The notes under the pieces are model-generated. The model saw only the letters and a program-made list of their open reading frames with translations. It was not told the DNA's origin and did not search any database. From the NCBI RefSeq assembly GCF_900177665.1, contig NZ_FXAW01000001.1:248001-312000 (forward strand): a DNA stretch of 64,000 nucleotides, in the 5' to 3' direction. Below are positions 18,118 through 27,608 of this stretch, piece after piece (the first letter of the stretch is position 1; the number at the start of each line of letters is the position of its first letter). The translations under genes were made by a program, and so were the position numbers. The stretch is from Marivirga sericea (GTDB lineage Bacteria; Bacteroidota; Bacteroidia; Cytophagales; Cyclobacteriaceae).

Positions 18118-21100
18118 ATGAAAAAGTTATTAATATTAATATTCATTTTTTTTGTTAGTTTCTCTTTGTACTCTCAGCAATATAGAGTAAGGTTTACAGG
18201 ATTCCCTGGCACAACTGAATCGGATTTTGAAAGGATATCTGTCACACTGGAAGGAGAGGGAACTAAGAACTTTAATAATAATTCATTTAGTGAACCATTT
18301 ATTCTTTCTCCATTTACCGAATCAAAAAATTTTTCTTTATATTATGAGAAAAGGAATACCTTTGGAAATTTAGTGGCAACATGTACCAGAAGTGGAACAT
18401 TGGATCCAATTAATTCAAGTAATTGTGCTGGTAAAACGATAACCGTTACTAGATGTAATAACGATGTAGGTATTGCTAATTTAACTTATACAGTTTCACC
18501 TATAATTGATTTTGTTGAAGCAGGAACAACAGCCCCAGGCGGTGCGGATAGACTTTGCCAAGATGAGTCGATTTCTTTAGAGGCTACTGGTGGTTTTTCA
18601 AATTATAAATTTCAGTATCAAATTGACGGTGGGACCTGGACAAATTTACATGATCCACCAGTAAGTACTAACACGATTGATGTTTCAATTTCAGATGTAG
18701 GTTCAAATTTATTAAAAAATATCAGTTTTAGATATGCCGTAGACAATTGTAGTTATTCACCTAGCGTAGTAACGGGTCCTTATGTTTTCGCACCTCTGCA
18801 GGCTAGTGTAACAGGAATTGCACCGCTTGATACCGTAGAATGTTTTGGTGGAAATATCGATGAAATAGTCTTAACACCAAGTAGACAGCCAATTGACGGA
18901 GAAACATTTAAATATGATTTAAGGAGAAAAGACGATGAAGGAGTTTTTCAGGGACTAATTAACAAGGACAGCAATACTATAACTCATGAAGACGTTCTTG
19001 CAAAAGTTGGACAAGGTTTAATTGCAGGGGAGTATGATGTTTTACTTGTAAGTTTCGTCTATGACGAAGATGATGATGATTTATCAACAGGTTGTGAATT
19101 TGTTGATCGTTTCTCATTTACAATTGTAGGGCCTGAAGAAGAAATGTCTGAGGCCAATGCAGGTGAGGATCAGATAGTTTGCTCAACAAGTAATCCCACT
19201 TTAAGTGCGATTGGTGATCCATTAAAAACAGGAGAAAAAGCAAAATGGACAAGGGTTTCTGGTTCAGGTACTATTACTAATTCTACCTCTCGAATTGCTT
19301 CCGTATCTGGTTTAGGTATAGGAGAAAATAAATTCCGATACACTATTACTGCAGAGTTTGGTTGTACTGATTCCGATGATGTAATAATTACACGAGTAAG
19401 TGCTCCAACCTCTGAGGCGGGTCCTGGTCAAAATGTATGTGTTTCTAGTGCTAATTTGAATGCATCAGGTGTAGGTGACTCAGGAGAATGGACAGTAGTT
19501 TCAGGTAATGGTTCCTTTTCAAATAGTGCCAGTGCCACTGCAACTGTTACTGCACTTGATGAAGGTATTAATACGTTTCGATGGACTGTGAGTAAAAATA
19601 ATTGTGACACTGTATCCGATGACGTAAATATTAATTATATAATTGTTACAACATCTAACGCTGGTTTAAATCAAAATATCTGCGAGAATACGATAAGTCT
19701 CAGTGCTAATGCTCCTAAATCAGGTGAAACAGGTGAATGGTCTTTAGTTAGTGGCGAGGGAACTATTGCCGATGAAAACAATAGAAATACCAGTGTTTCT
19801 AACCTCTCGGTGGGTACCAATACCTTTAGGTGGACTATTTCTGAAAATACTGGTACTTGCCCTTCAACCAGCAGTACGGTCGATGTAATTGTTACTGATT
19901 TGGAAATCAATGAAGTAGTTACTAAAAGGACTAATCCAACTTGTCCTGGTGATCCGGATGGGAGTATTGCAGTGGTGGGGACTGGGGGAACTCCTTTTGT
20001 CCCCGGATCTGACTATGAGTTCACTATTGATAGCCCTTCTGGAGAATTAAAGTTTGGAGACGAGGGGGACGAAATCACTTTTGAAAATTTAGAAGCTGGA
20101 ATCTATTCTATTACCATCAAAGATGCTCAGGGATGTGAAAAATATATTAAAAATATTCCTATAGTTGATCCCGATGAAATAGAAATTAATGCTTCCACAG
20201 CAAATATCTCTTGTTATGATGGATCAGATGGATTTATAGATCTATCAATTGTAAATGGAGTTCCACCTTTTACTTATAATTGGACTAAAAATGGTGATGA
20301 TTTTGCTTCCACAAAAGATATTTCAGGTCTTAAAGCGGGAACTTATGAGGTAGTGGTAACTGATGATAATAATTGTTCAAAATCAAAGGAAATCGTACTA
20401 ACAGAGCCCTTTGCCTTAGAATCTGATGCTATATTCAGCGATTATTCCGGTTTTAACATTAGCTGCTTTGGATTAAATGATGGTTCCATTCAAGTAGAGG
20501 CCACTGGTGGAACCACACCCTATTCTTATTTGTGGTCAACAGGAGAAACGACATCTACCATTAATGATTTAACTGTCGGTGATTACAGTGTAGAAATTAC
20601 GGATTTCAATGGCTGTTCCATAATAGAAAATTATACACTTACTGAGCCCGATCCAGTGCAGATGCTGAATCCTCAAATCTCGAACGTAGATTGTTATGCC
20701 AATGCTACCGGCCAGGTAGTGCTGAACGCTTCTGGAGGTGCAGGTGATAATACTTATTCTTTGGATGGTACGAATTTTCAGACCAGCAACAACTTCAGTG
20801 GTCTAACTGCAGGAGATTACACTTTTCAAGTGAAAGATGCTAATAATTGCATAGATGAAATAGATGTTACTGTAACGGAACCTGAAGAATTAAGGGCAAT
20901 TATTACCAATGCATATAATGCTAGATGCGGGGATCCTGTTGGCTATGCTAAAGTAGCTGTAAGGGGAGGAGTGGAACCTTACGATATCATTTGGGAAAAT
21001 TCTAATGGAGAAGTGGTAGGGACTGGTATTGACTTAAAGGATATCTTTGCAGGCATCTATAGAGTTATTGTTACAGATGCAAATAGCTGTATAGATTCAG

Positions 21101-22584
21101 ATATAATAAACATTTCAAGCACAGATGGTGCTAAACTTAGTGTTGAGTCAGTTAGTCCTACCTCTTGTTTCAATACAGCGGATGGGCAGGCTACTATTTC
21201 TCTTAGTGGAATAGGCCCTTTTGATATAGAATGGGCAAATGGGGAAATAGGTACTACAGCAGTTAATTTAATTGCTGGTCTAAATACTGTGAGCATTACT
21301 GATCTCAATGGATGCTTAGTGGTGGAGCAGGTAGATATCCCTTCTCCTGATCCAATTGTAATCTCTGTTACAGAAAAAAGTATCCCAAGCTGCAATGGTA
21401 GTTCAGATGGTGCAATTGCAGTAAATATTACTGGTGGTACAGCTAACTATGATATCATATGGTCTAATGGAGGCACCACTAGTTCGTTGGAAGGTATTGC
21501 TAGTGGTAATTACAGCATCACAGTAACGGATGAAAATGCTTGTACCATCACAAAGAATATTTTCTTGGAAGAGAAAGAAGCTCTTGCCTTAGAAATAAGT
21601 GAAACTATTTCCCCTTCTTGCGTAGGAAGTTCAGATGGAAGATTGACAGTTAATGCTTTAGGTGGGAATGGCGAATATTCATACAGCTGGGATAACGGAT
21701 TTGATGGTAATACTTTAAGTAATATAGCAGCGGGATCTTACAGCGTAAATATTGTCGATGGTAAAGGTTGTACCTATCAAGAATCAATTACACTGACTGA
21801 TCCTGAACCTTTCGAAATAGTTGTAGACAATATTTGGGAAATTTGTACGGGATCTTCCTACATCACTGATTATGATATACCTGGAGCTGTTAATTATAAA
21901 TGGAGTTCTGAGAATGGTTTTGAAAGTGATCAAAGAGAAGTTGAATTAAGTGAAGCAGGCATCTATCAACTTACTGTTGAAAATGAAAACGGGTGCAAAG
22001 CTACACGTGATTTTGAGTTGATCGTTTCCGATGATTTGTTGAGTGCAGATATGATTGTGGCATCAGAGGCTTACGTTGGAGATACAGTGATGGTCATTGA
22101 TATTAGTTGGCCTATTCCAGACTCGGTTTTTTGGCAAATTCCACCGGGTGTAACCATCTTAGAGCAAAATATGGAATATACTTCGCTAGTTTTTAATGAA
22201 CCAGGAGTGCATGATTTAAGCATAGAGATAGCACAGGCTGAATGCAGTGATTCTTATGCGCAGAGCATAAATATTTTACCTGATTCTGAAGCAGAAGATT
22301 CCAATCAGCGACATTTGGGTAATCCAGAAAAGCTCATTAAAACTTTAAGCGTGTTTCCGAACCCTGCTTTAATAGATTTTAATATGAATATCGAATTAAC
22401 TCAAAAGCATAGTATTTCAATAAAAATAATTGATTTACTAGGAAATGCAGTAATTTTTAATGAAAGCTATAAAGGAGATGATACCTATTCAATTCCAATG
22501 CAGAATGTTCTGAATTCGGGAGTTTACGTTATAGTTATGAATGCTGGAAAAGAAAGTGCTTATAAAAGAATCGTGATCAGGTAA
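18118..22584 (+). CDS. SprB-repeat surface protein with T9SS C-terminal sorting domain, 1488 aa
   Basis: A signal peptide (MKKLLILIFIFFVSFSLYS) is followed by a unique N-terminal domain. Ig/PKD-like repeats come next (about 345-590, each with AG.....C and a TFRWT strand), then about eight SprB-type repeats from roughly 600 to 1260 (cores such as SCYDGSDGFIDLSIVNGVPP and GGTTPYSYLWSTGETT). The last 75 residues form a type A T9SS sorting domain (LSVFPNPALIDF ... GVYVIVMNAGKESAYKRIVI). In the family, SprB repeats occur in cell-surface adhesins moved by the gliding machinery. The protein should be exported by T9SS, cleaved and attached to the surface. It is the last gene of the surface cluster and the only one with an evident T9SS signal. 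Confidence 0.9.
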   Translation: MKKLLILIFIFFVSFSLYSQQYRVRFTGFPGTTESDFERISVTLEGEGTKNFNNNSFSEPFILSPFTESKNFSLYYEKRNTFGNLVATCTRSGTLDPINSSNCAGKTITVTRCNNDVGIANLTYTVSPIIDFVEAGTTAPGGADRLCQDESISLEATGGFSNYKFQYQIDGGTWTNLHDPPVSTNTIDVSISDVGSNLLKNISFRYAVDNCSYSPSVVTGPYVFAPLQASVTGIAPLDTVECFGGNIDEIVLTPSRQPIDGETFKYDLRRKDDEGVFQGLINKDSNTITHEDVLAKVGQGLIAGEYDVLLVSFVYDEDDDDLSTGCEFVDRFSFTIVGPEEEMSEANAGEDQIVCSTSNPTLSAIGDPLKTGEKAKWTRVSGSGTITNSTSRIASVSGLGIGENKFRYTITAEFGCTDSDDVIITRVSAPTSEAGPGQNVCVSSANLNASGVGDSGEWTVVSGNGSFSNSASATATVTALDEGINTFRWTVSKNNCDTVSDDVNINYIIVTTSNAGLNQNICENTISLSANAPKSGETGEWSLVSGEGTIADENNRNTSVSNLSVGTNTFRWTISENTGTCPSTSSTVDVIVTDLEINEVVTKRTNPTCPGDPDGSIAVVGTGGTPFVPGSDYEFTIDSPSGELKFGDEGDEITFENLEAGIYSITIKDAQGCEKYIKNIPIVDPDEIEINASTANISCYDGSDGFIDLSIVNGVPPFTYNWTKNGDDFASTKDISGLKAGTYEVVVTDDNNCSKSKEIVLTEPFALESDAIFSDYSGFNISCFGLNDGSIQVEATGGTTPYSYLWSTGETTSTINDLTVGDYSVEITDFNGCSIIENYTLTEPDPVQMLNPQISNVDCYANATGQVVLNASGGAGDNTYSLDGTNFQTSNNFSGLTAGDYTFQVKDANNCIDEIDVTVTEPEELRAIITNAYNARCGDPVGYAKVAVRGGVEPYDIIWENSNGEVVGTGIDLKDIFAGIYRVIVTDANSCIDSDIINISSTDGAKLSVESVSPTSCFNTADGQATISLSGIGPFDIEWANGEIGTTAVNLIAGLNTVSITDLNGCLVVEQVDIPSPDPIVISVTEKSIPSCNGSSDGAIAVNITGGTANYDIIWSNGGTTSSLEGIASGNYSITVTDENACTITKNIFLEEKEALALEISETISPSCVGSSDGRLTVNALGGNGEYSYSWDNGFDGNTLSNIAAGSYSVNIVDGKGCTYQESITLTDPEPFEIVVDNIWEICTGSSYITDYDIPGAVNYKWSSENGFESDQREVELSEAGIYQLTVENENGCKATRDFELIVSDDLLSADMIVASEAYVGDTVMVIDISWPIPDSVFWQIPPGVTILEQNMEYTSLVFNEPGVHDLSIEIAQAECSDSYAQSINILPDSEAEDSNQRHLGNPEKLIKTLSVFPNPALIDFNMNIELTQKHSISIKIIDLLGNAVIFNESYKGDDTYSIPMQNVLNSGVYVIVMNAGKESAYKRIVIR

Positions 22585-22738
22585 AATAGAGAGGAACTCA
22601 AGGGAAGGAGAAAACAGTGAAAGTAAATAATCTCTTTTAGTAATTACTAATTAATCAATAAACCAATTACTATTTTTTATGCAAATTTCCCCTTCAATCC
22701 CTATCTTGCTTCTTAAAATTAAAACTACCCCATCAACT

Positions 22739-23200
22739 ATGATATCAGAATTAAAGAATTTATCCGAATCTGAAATAGATTTATTGAAAAAAACACCGGC
22801 TATGGTTGCTATATTAATAGCGGGTGCTGACGAAGAAATCAGCAAAGGCGAATTGAAAGAAGCTGTAAACCTCACCAAAATAAAGCAAAGTAAAGCTAGA
22901 AAAGAGTTGTTAAGCTACTATCAAGAAATAGCTCCTGATTTTGAGAAAAGTCTGAATGAATTATTAGAAACCTATCCGCAAGATGCTGAAATTAGAAGTA
23001 AGCAGGTGATTGAAGAATTAGAAAGGTTAAATGATGTGCTTAAAAAAGTAGATAAAGATTGGGCAACGCAATTTGTCAGCTCGATGAAAGACATAGCGAA
23101 AAAAGTAGCAGAGGCTGCGGGTGGCGTTTTTGGTTATATGTCCATAGGTTATGAAGAATCGAAATTGATTGATTTGAAAATGATTAAAGTGCCTGCTTAA
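22739..23200 (+). CDS. Hypothetical helical protein, TerB-like
   Basis: The preferred start is the ATG at 22739 (MISELKNLSESEIDLLKKTP), giving 153 aa. An upstream in-frame ATG at 22679 would add a Pro/Ile-rich stretch that looks like translated leader. The all-helical pattern, with PAMVAILIAGADEEISKGEL near residues 19-38, resembles TerB/tellurite-resistance-like helical bundles, where acidic residues after 'A-x-A-D' bind metal; this similarity is from memory. It has no signal peptide. It converges on the LacI gene with 12 bp between stops. The leader (22630-22675) contains a few degenerate heptamer-repeat units. Function unknown. Confidence 0.6.
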   Translation: MISELKNLSESEIDLLKKTPAMVAILIAGADEEISKGELKEAVNLTKIKQSKARKELLSYYQEIAPDFEKSLNELLETYPQDAEIRSKQVIEELERLNDVLKKVDKDWATQFVSSMKDIAKKVAEAAGGVFGYMSIGYEESKLIDLKMIKVPA

Positions 23201-23212
23201 GAGGATCTTTGA

Positions 23213-24247
23213 TCATTTTTTACCTAAAGTCGATTCCCTAAGTACCAAGGAAGTTTCCATTACATAGGTCTGATATTCAATCGGTTTATTTTCTCTAGAG
23301 AGCTGAATTTCTTGAGTAATCAATTCGATAGCTTTTTTCCCCATTTCATAATCTGGTTGAGAAACGGAAGAGAGGGGAGGGTCAACCACTGAGGACATGT
23401 TCCAATCGCTAAAGCCGATCACAGCAATGTCTTCAGGAATTCTAAAACCCTTTTCCTTAATGGCCTTAATAGCTCCTATGGCTGTAGGATCTGTTGCGCA
23501 GAAAATAGCATCTGGAATTATTTCTCCGGCTAACAAAGTTAAAGTAGTGGTGTATCCCTCTTCGGTGGAGACTAAATTACATTTCTTTACAAGGTGCTCT
23601 GTAAAAACTAAGTTATAATCTTTCAATGCAGTTTTGTACCCTCTAAATCGCTCTTTAGTCGTGTAAGGGTTTAAAGAACCTGTAATATGGGCTATTTTAG
23701 TTTTCCCCAAACTTATTAGATGCTCGGTGGCGTAATATGCTCCTTTATAATCATCACATATTATTTTTGCTGCATCCATGGCATTTGTAATTTTATCGAT
23801 CAATATTACGGGAACATTATGTGCTTGCAAATATTTTAAGTGTTCAACATCATGCGTATTATCTGAAAGTGAAATGATTAAACCATCGATCATACTTTTC
23901 TGAAATGTTTTCACTCCTTTTAGTTCTGATTCAAAAGACTCATTACTTTGGAAGAGCATAATATTATAACCCATTATATCGGCTTGATTGATGATTCCAC
24001 TAATGACATTAGAGAAAAAATGATGGACAATTTGTGGAATGATGACCCCGATGATGAAGGACTGCTGGTTTTTGAAATTGATGGCAAACTCATTCCGTTG
24101 ATAATGTAACTTTTCGGCTAATTCAAACACCTTTTTCTTAGTCCCTTCGCTAATATCAGGTTTGTTATTCAGCGCCCTTGAAACAGACGGAATACTTAAA
24201 CCTAACTCTTCTGCAATGTCCTTTAACCTAATATTATGTTTGCTCAT
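23213..24247 (-). CDS. LacI-family transcriptional regulator
   Basis: The 344-aa protein has an N-terminal LacI helix-turn-helix (residues 6-27, LKDIAEELGLSIPSVSRALN) and hinge, followed by a periplasmic-binding-protein-like sensor domain (IGVIIPQIVHHFFSNVISGI; DAIFCATDPTAIGAIKAIKE; IAVIGFSDWNMSSVVDPPLS). The length is standard for the family. It is divergent from the SusC gene at 24518, and dyad sites typical of LacI operators lie in between, so it most likely represses or activates the following sugar-utilization genes. The effector is not visible in the sequence; given the locus, a trehalose-derived or glucose-type sugar is the likely signal (inference). Confidence 0.93.
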   Translation of the reverse strand: MSKHNIRLKDIAEELGLSIPSVSRALNNKPDISEGTKKKVFELAEKLHYQRNEFAINFKNQQSFIIGVIIPQIVHHFFSNVISGIINQADIMGYNIMLFQSNESFESELKGVKTFQKSMIDGLIISLSDNTHDVEHLKYLQAHNVPVILIDKITNAMDAAKIICDDYKGAYYATEHLISLGKTKIAHITGSLNPYTTKERFRGYKTALKDYNLVFTEHLVKKCNLVSTEEGYTTTLTLLAGEIIPDAIFCATDPTAIGAIKAIKEKGFRIPEDIAVIGFSDWNMSSVVDPPLSSVSQPDYEMGKKAIELITQEIQLSRENKPIEYQTYVMETSLVLRESTLGKK

Positions 24248-24278
24248 ACTGATATTATATTGATAAAAAAAGCGATAA

Positions 24279-24301
24279 TTATTTAGAAAAATTCTAAATA
24301 A
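24279..24301. promoter_or_regulatory. Perfect 10-bp inverted repeat upstream of the LacI gene
   Basis: TTATTTAGAA and TTCTAAATAA flank a 3-bp spacer (AAA), about 32 bp from the LacI start codon. It could be an autoregulatory operator or a hairpin in the LacI mRNA leader. It is AT-only apart from one G/C pair, so it is not a strong terminator. Confidence 0.5.
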
Positions 24302-24316
24302 GGTCTTAAAATATTC

Positions 24317-24332
24317 ACGTAACCGATTACGT
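24317..24332. promoter_or_regulatory. Probable LacI-family operator
   Basis: The 16-mer ACGTAACCGATTACGT is a dyad with 7 of 8 complementary pairs and a central CG step, the form expected for LacI/GalR-family operators. It lies between the divergent LacI and SusC genes, 70 bp upstream of the LacI start and about 185 bp upstream of the SusC start. Binding by the adjacent regulator is inferred. Confidence 0.7.
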
Positions 24333-24341
24333 AAACTAGTA

Positions 24342-24358
24342 AGTGTACAAAATACACT
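24342..24358. promoter_or_regulatory. Third dyad in the LacI/SusC divergent region
   Basis: AGTGTA and TACACT form a perfect 6-bp inverted repeat around CAAAA, ten bases after the probable LacI operator. It may be a second regulator site, for instance for a global regulator, or part of the promoter. The rest of the region to 24517 is AT-rich with no clear TAnnTTTG box. Confidence 0.35.
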
Positions 24359-24517
24359 GAAAGCCTTGCAGGGAAATATTGTAATTTTTACATTGTTGTT
24401 ATGTTAAAGTTAAAAACCAAATATAATATAAACTGTTATGAATTAGAATGTATGAATTAAAATGTAAAATGAGAAAAATTAAAATTTAATTATGGAACTA
24501 TTAAACGGCTAAAATTC

Positions 24518-27500
24518 ATGAGACACTTTTTACTAATAATGGCAAGTGTATGCTGGTTTTCTATGGGAAGCCTTTATGCACAAGAACGGACGGTCACAGG
24601 TACTGTCACAGACTCGAAGACGGGAGAAGGACTTCCAGGAGTAAATGTATTGGTTGTAGGAACCTCTAATGGTGCTACTACTGATTTTGACGGAAAATTT
24701 AAATTATCCATCGAGGGAGATGTGAGCTTAAAATTTTCTTATATTGGTTACAAACCCCAAACAGTAAAAGTCGGCACTAGAAGCGTACTCGATATTAAAC
24801 TGCAAGAAGATGTTGAACAACTTTCTGAAGTAGTGGTAGTAGGTTACGGCCAAGTTGAATCTAGAGATGCAACGGGTGCAGTAGAACGAGTTACTTCAAA
24901 AGAGTTTAATGGTGGTGTAATTTCATCCCCCGAACAATTGATCCAAGGTAAATCTGCTGGTGTTCAAATTACATCTGCTTCAGGTGAGCCGGGTGCTGGT
25001 GTAAGTATTCGAGTAAGAGGTAGTTCATCGGTACGAAATGGTAATAATCCACTCTTTGTGGTTGACGGAATCCCTTTATCCGGAAATGACGTTACAGCCG
25101 GTGGTCCAGATGGTGGGTTGGGAACTTCTGCTCCTAGAAACCCTTTGAATTTCTTAAATCCTAATGATATTGAGAGTATGGATATCTTGAAGGATGCTTC
25201 TGCCACTGCTATTTACGGAGCAAGAGGAGCCAATGGTGTTATTTTAATTACCACTAAAAGTGGTAAAGGATTAGGGAAGCAAATTACTTATAATGCAAAT
25301 GTCAGTATTTCTGCTCCTGCAAATCGTTATGACTTACTAAATAGAGAGCAGTATTTACAAGGAGTAGAGGATTTTGGCGGTGATTTAACTGTTCTACGAT
25401 TTGACAATGCTGATACTGATTGGCAAGATGAAATATTCAGAACTGCTGTTTCTACTAAGCATGACGTTTCCTACGGTGATTCTTACGAAACAGGAAGTTA
25501 CAGAGCATCTCTAGGATACGAAAATCAGAATGGTATTATTGAAAGTGCTTCTTTGGAAAGATTTAATGCAAGGTTAAATTGGAATCAAAGATTATTGGAC
25601 GATAAATTGACTTTTAATACTTCTGCAAACGTTTCTAGAGTAAATGACAGTTTCGCACCAATTACGAATAATGCTGGTTTTCAAGGTGATTTGTTGGGTG
25701 CCGCTTTAATTGCACCCCCTACACTAAATCCAGACTTTCAAACTTTAGGGTTTTTAAACCCCAATAATTTACTGGAATATAATCAAGATTTAGCTGAAAC
25801 AAACAGAGTCTTAATCAATATATCTGCAGATTATGATATAACGGAAGATTTGAATTTTAGAGTGAACGGTGGTTTGGATTATGCAACTTCGGTTCGAAAT
25901 ACTGCTACTTCAAGAGATTTAGTAATAGACGCAAGAGGAATTACTAACAATGGTAGAGCTTCTAGTGTTGAAAATGTTAATAGAAGTACATTGTTTGAGG
26001 CTTTATTGAACTACAATAAAAAAGTAGGAGAGGGTAACTTAGACATCTTAGCGGGTTATTCATACCAAGATTTCAGATTTACAGGTACAAGTGTGGGAGG
26101 ATTCGGATATGAAACTTCCGACTTGTCGGCGATGATTAATCAAACAATAGAAGCAGGAAACACAGTTCGAGGAGCTATTAATGGTGACTACCAGCAATTT
26201 GGATATGATCCTGATGCAACTGATAATGCTTTCTTTACCAATCAATTCGGTCAAGCGCCTACATTGGGTAACCCTGGAAGTATACCAATAGATGCAGTAG
26301 TGGAAAATAACTTTGGAAACTACAATGAATTACAATCATTCTTTGGTAGAGTAAACTATAATGTCTTAGATAAATATCTTTTCACGGCCACCCTTAGGAC
26401 AGACGGCTCTACTAGGTTTGGTGGAAATAACAAATACGGTGTATTCCCTTCAGGAGCATTCGCTTGGAGAATTTCTGATGAAGATTGGGCTTCAGACGCT
26501 TTTGATAATTTGAAGCTTAGATTGGGTTATGGGGTTACAGGTAATCAAGAAATCCCGCATAACTTACACCAAAGAAGACAGTCTTTTGGCGGAATTGATA
26601 TTAATGCTGATGGAGGAATTCAACAGCCGGGTAGATCTAATGTCGCATATGAAAATCCTGATTTACGATGGGAAGAAACTGCAATGTACAATGGCGGTTT
26701 TGATTTTGGATTTATTAATAACAGATTAACAGGTAGTGTGGATTATTACTACAAAAATACGACTGATTTATTAATTCAAATTTTTTCACCTCAACCTGCC
26801 GCAACAGATTTTACTTGGAGAAACTTAGATGCTAATGTTATCAATCAAGGTTTCGAATTGATGATGGATTATGTTGTAGTTGATAATGGTGATCTCACTT
26901 GGAACGTAGGTTTTAATGTTTCAAGAAATGAGAATAGAGTGGAGAATTTAGGTGCCTTTTTCTTTGACACTGGCAATATTTTCGGCCAAGGGCTTTCCGG
27001 AGATTTTGCTCAGCGAATTGCAAATAATCAACCACTTTTTGCTTACTATATGATTGAATCTGATGGTTTTGATGAGGACGGGTTCAATGATATACAAGAA
27101 GGAGAACGACAGTTGACTGGACAATTCCCTATTCCACTTTGGAATTTCGGCTTTAATACAACTGCTTCTTACAAAAACTTTGACTTTGCAGTTTACATGA
27201 ATGGACAAGGTGGTCATCATATATATAATAATACTGCCAATGCATTTTTTACTGCAGGTAGTTTAGGAAGTGGTAGAAATGTTACTGAAGATGTAGTGGA
27301 AAGCGGGGAATCGCCTTCAAATACCCCTATTGTTTCTACTAACTTTTTAGAAAAAGGAGATTTTTTAAGATTGCAGAACCTTTCAGTAGGATATAATTTT
27401 GACTTAGGTGAGAACAGCTTTATTAAAGCAATGAGAGTTTCAGCTAATGCTCAAAACTTGTTCGTCCTTACAAATTACAGTGGTATCGATCCTGAAGTTT

Positions 27501-27601
27501 CTAACACTGCAACAAGAAATGGAATACCTTCATTCGGTATAGATTACACTCCATTTCCAAGACCGCGAACTTTAACAGTGGGTCTTAATGTTACATTTTA
27601 A
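24518..27601 (+). CDS. SusC/RagA-family TonB-dependent transporter (alpha-glucoside locus)
   Basis: The 1027-aa protein has a signal peptide (1-21, SMGSLYAQ) and a carboxypeptidase-regulatory-like domain at about 24-97 (GTVTDSKTGEGLPGVNVLVV). The TonB-dependent plug follows at about 110-235, with the SusC signature LKDASATAIYGARGANGVIL, and then a 22-strand barrel ending in RTLTVGLNVTF. It pairs with the SusD gene directly downstream. Such pairs import oligosaccharides across the outer membrane with energy from TonB. Neighbouring trehalase and alpha-glucosidase genes suggest a trehalose or alpha-glucoside substrate (inference). It is the first gene right of the divergent LacI operator region. 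Confidence 0.95.
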   Translation: MRHFLLIMASVCWFSMGSLYAQERTVTGTVTDSKTGEGLPGVNVLVVGTSNGATTDFDGKFKLSIEGDVSLKFSYIGYKPQTVKVGTRSVLDIKLQEDVEQLSEVVVVGYGQVESRDATGAVERVTSKEFNGGVISSPEQLIQGKSAGVQITSASGEPGAGVSIRVRGSSSVRNGNNPLFVVDGIPLSGNDVTAGGPDGGLGTSAPRNPLNFLNPNDIESMDILKDASATAIYGARGANGVILITTKSGKGLGKQITYNANVSISAPANRYDLLNREQYLQGVEDFGGDLTVLRFDNADTDWQDEIFRTAVSTKHDVSYGDSYETGSYRASLGYENQNGIIESASLERFNARLNWNQRLLDDKLTFNTSANVSRVNDSFAPITNNAGFQGDLLGAALIAPPTLNPDFQTLGFLNPNNLLEYNQDLAETNRVLINISADYDITEDLNFRVNGGLDYATSVRNTATSRDLVIDARGITNNGRASSVENVNRSTLFEALLNYNKKVGEGNLDILAGYSYQDFRFTGTSVGGFGYETSDLSAMINQTIEAGNTVRGAINGDYQQFGYDPDATDNAFFTNQFGQAPTLGNPGSIPIDAVVENNFGNYNELQSFFGRVNYNVLDKYLFTATLRTDGSTRFGGNNKYGVFPSGAFAWRISDEDWASDAFDNLKLRLGYGVTGNQEIPHNLHQRRQSFGGIDINADGGIQQPGRSNVAYENPDLRWEETAMYNGGFDFGFINNRLTGSVDYYYKNTTDLLIQIFSPQPAATDFTWRNLDANVINQGFELMMDYVVVDNGDLTWNVGFNVSRNENRVENLGAFFFDTGNIFGQGLSGDFAQRIANNQPLFAYYMIESDGFDEDGFNDIQEGERQLTGQFPIPLWNFGFNTTASYKNFDFAVYMNGQGGHHIYNNTANAFFTAGSLGSGRNVTEDVVESGESPSNTPIVSTNFLEKGDFLRLQNLSVGYNFDLGENSFIKAMRVSANAQNLFVLTNYSGIDPEVSNTATRNGIPSFGIDYTPFPRPRTLTVGLNVTF

Positions 27602-27608
27602 AAAAGAT

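Noticed and set aside
22679-22738. An upstream start for the TerB-like protein
   Set aside because: The 20 extra residues are Pro/Ile/Lys-rich without helical pattern and directly follow repeat-like leader DNA; the ATG at 22739 fits the helical protein better, though this is not certain.
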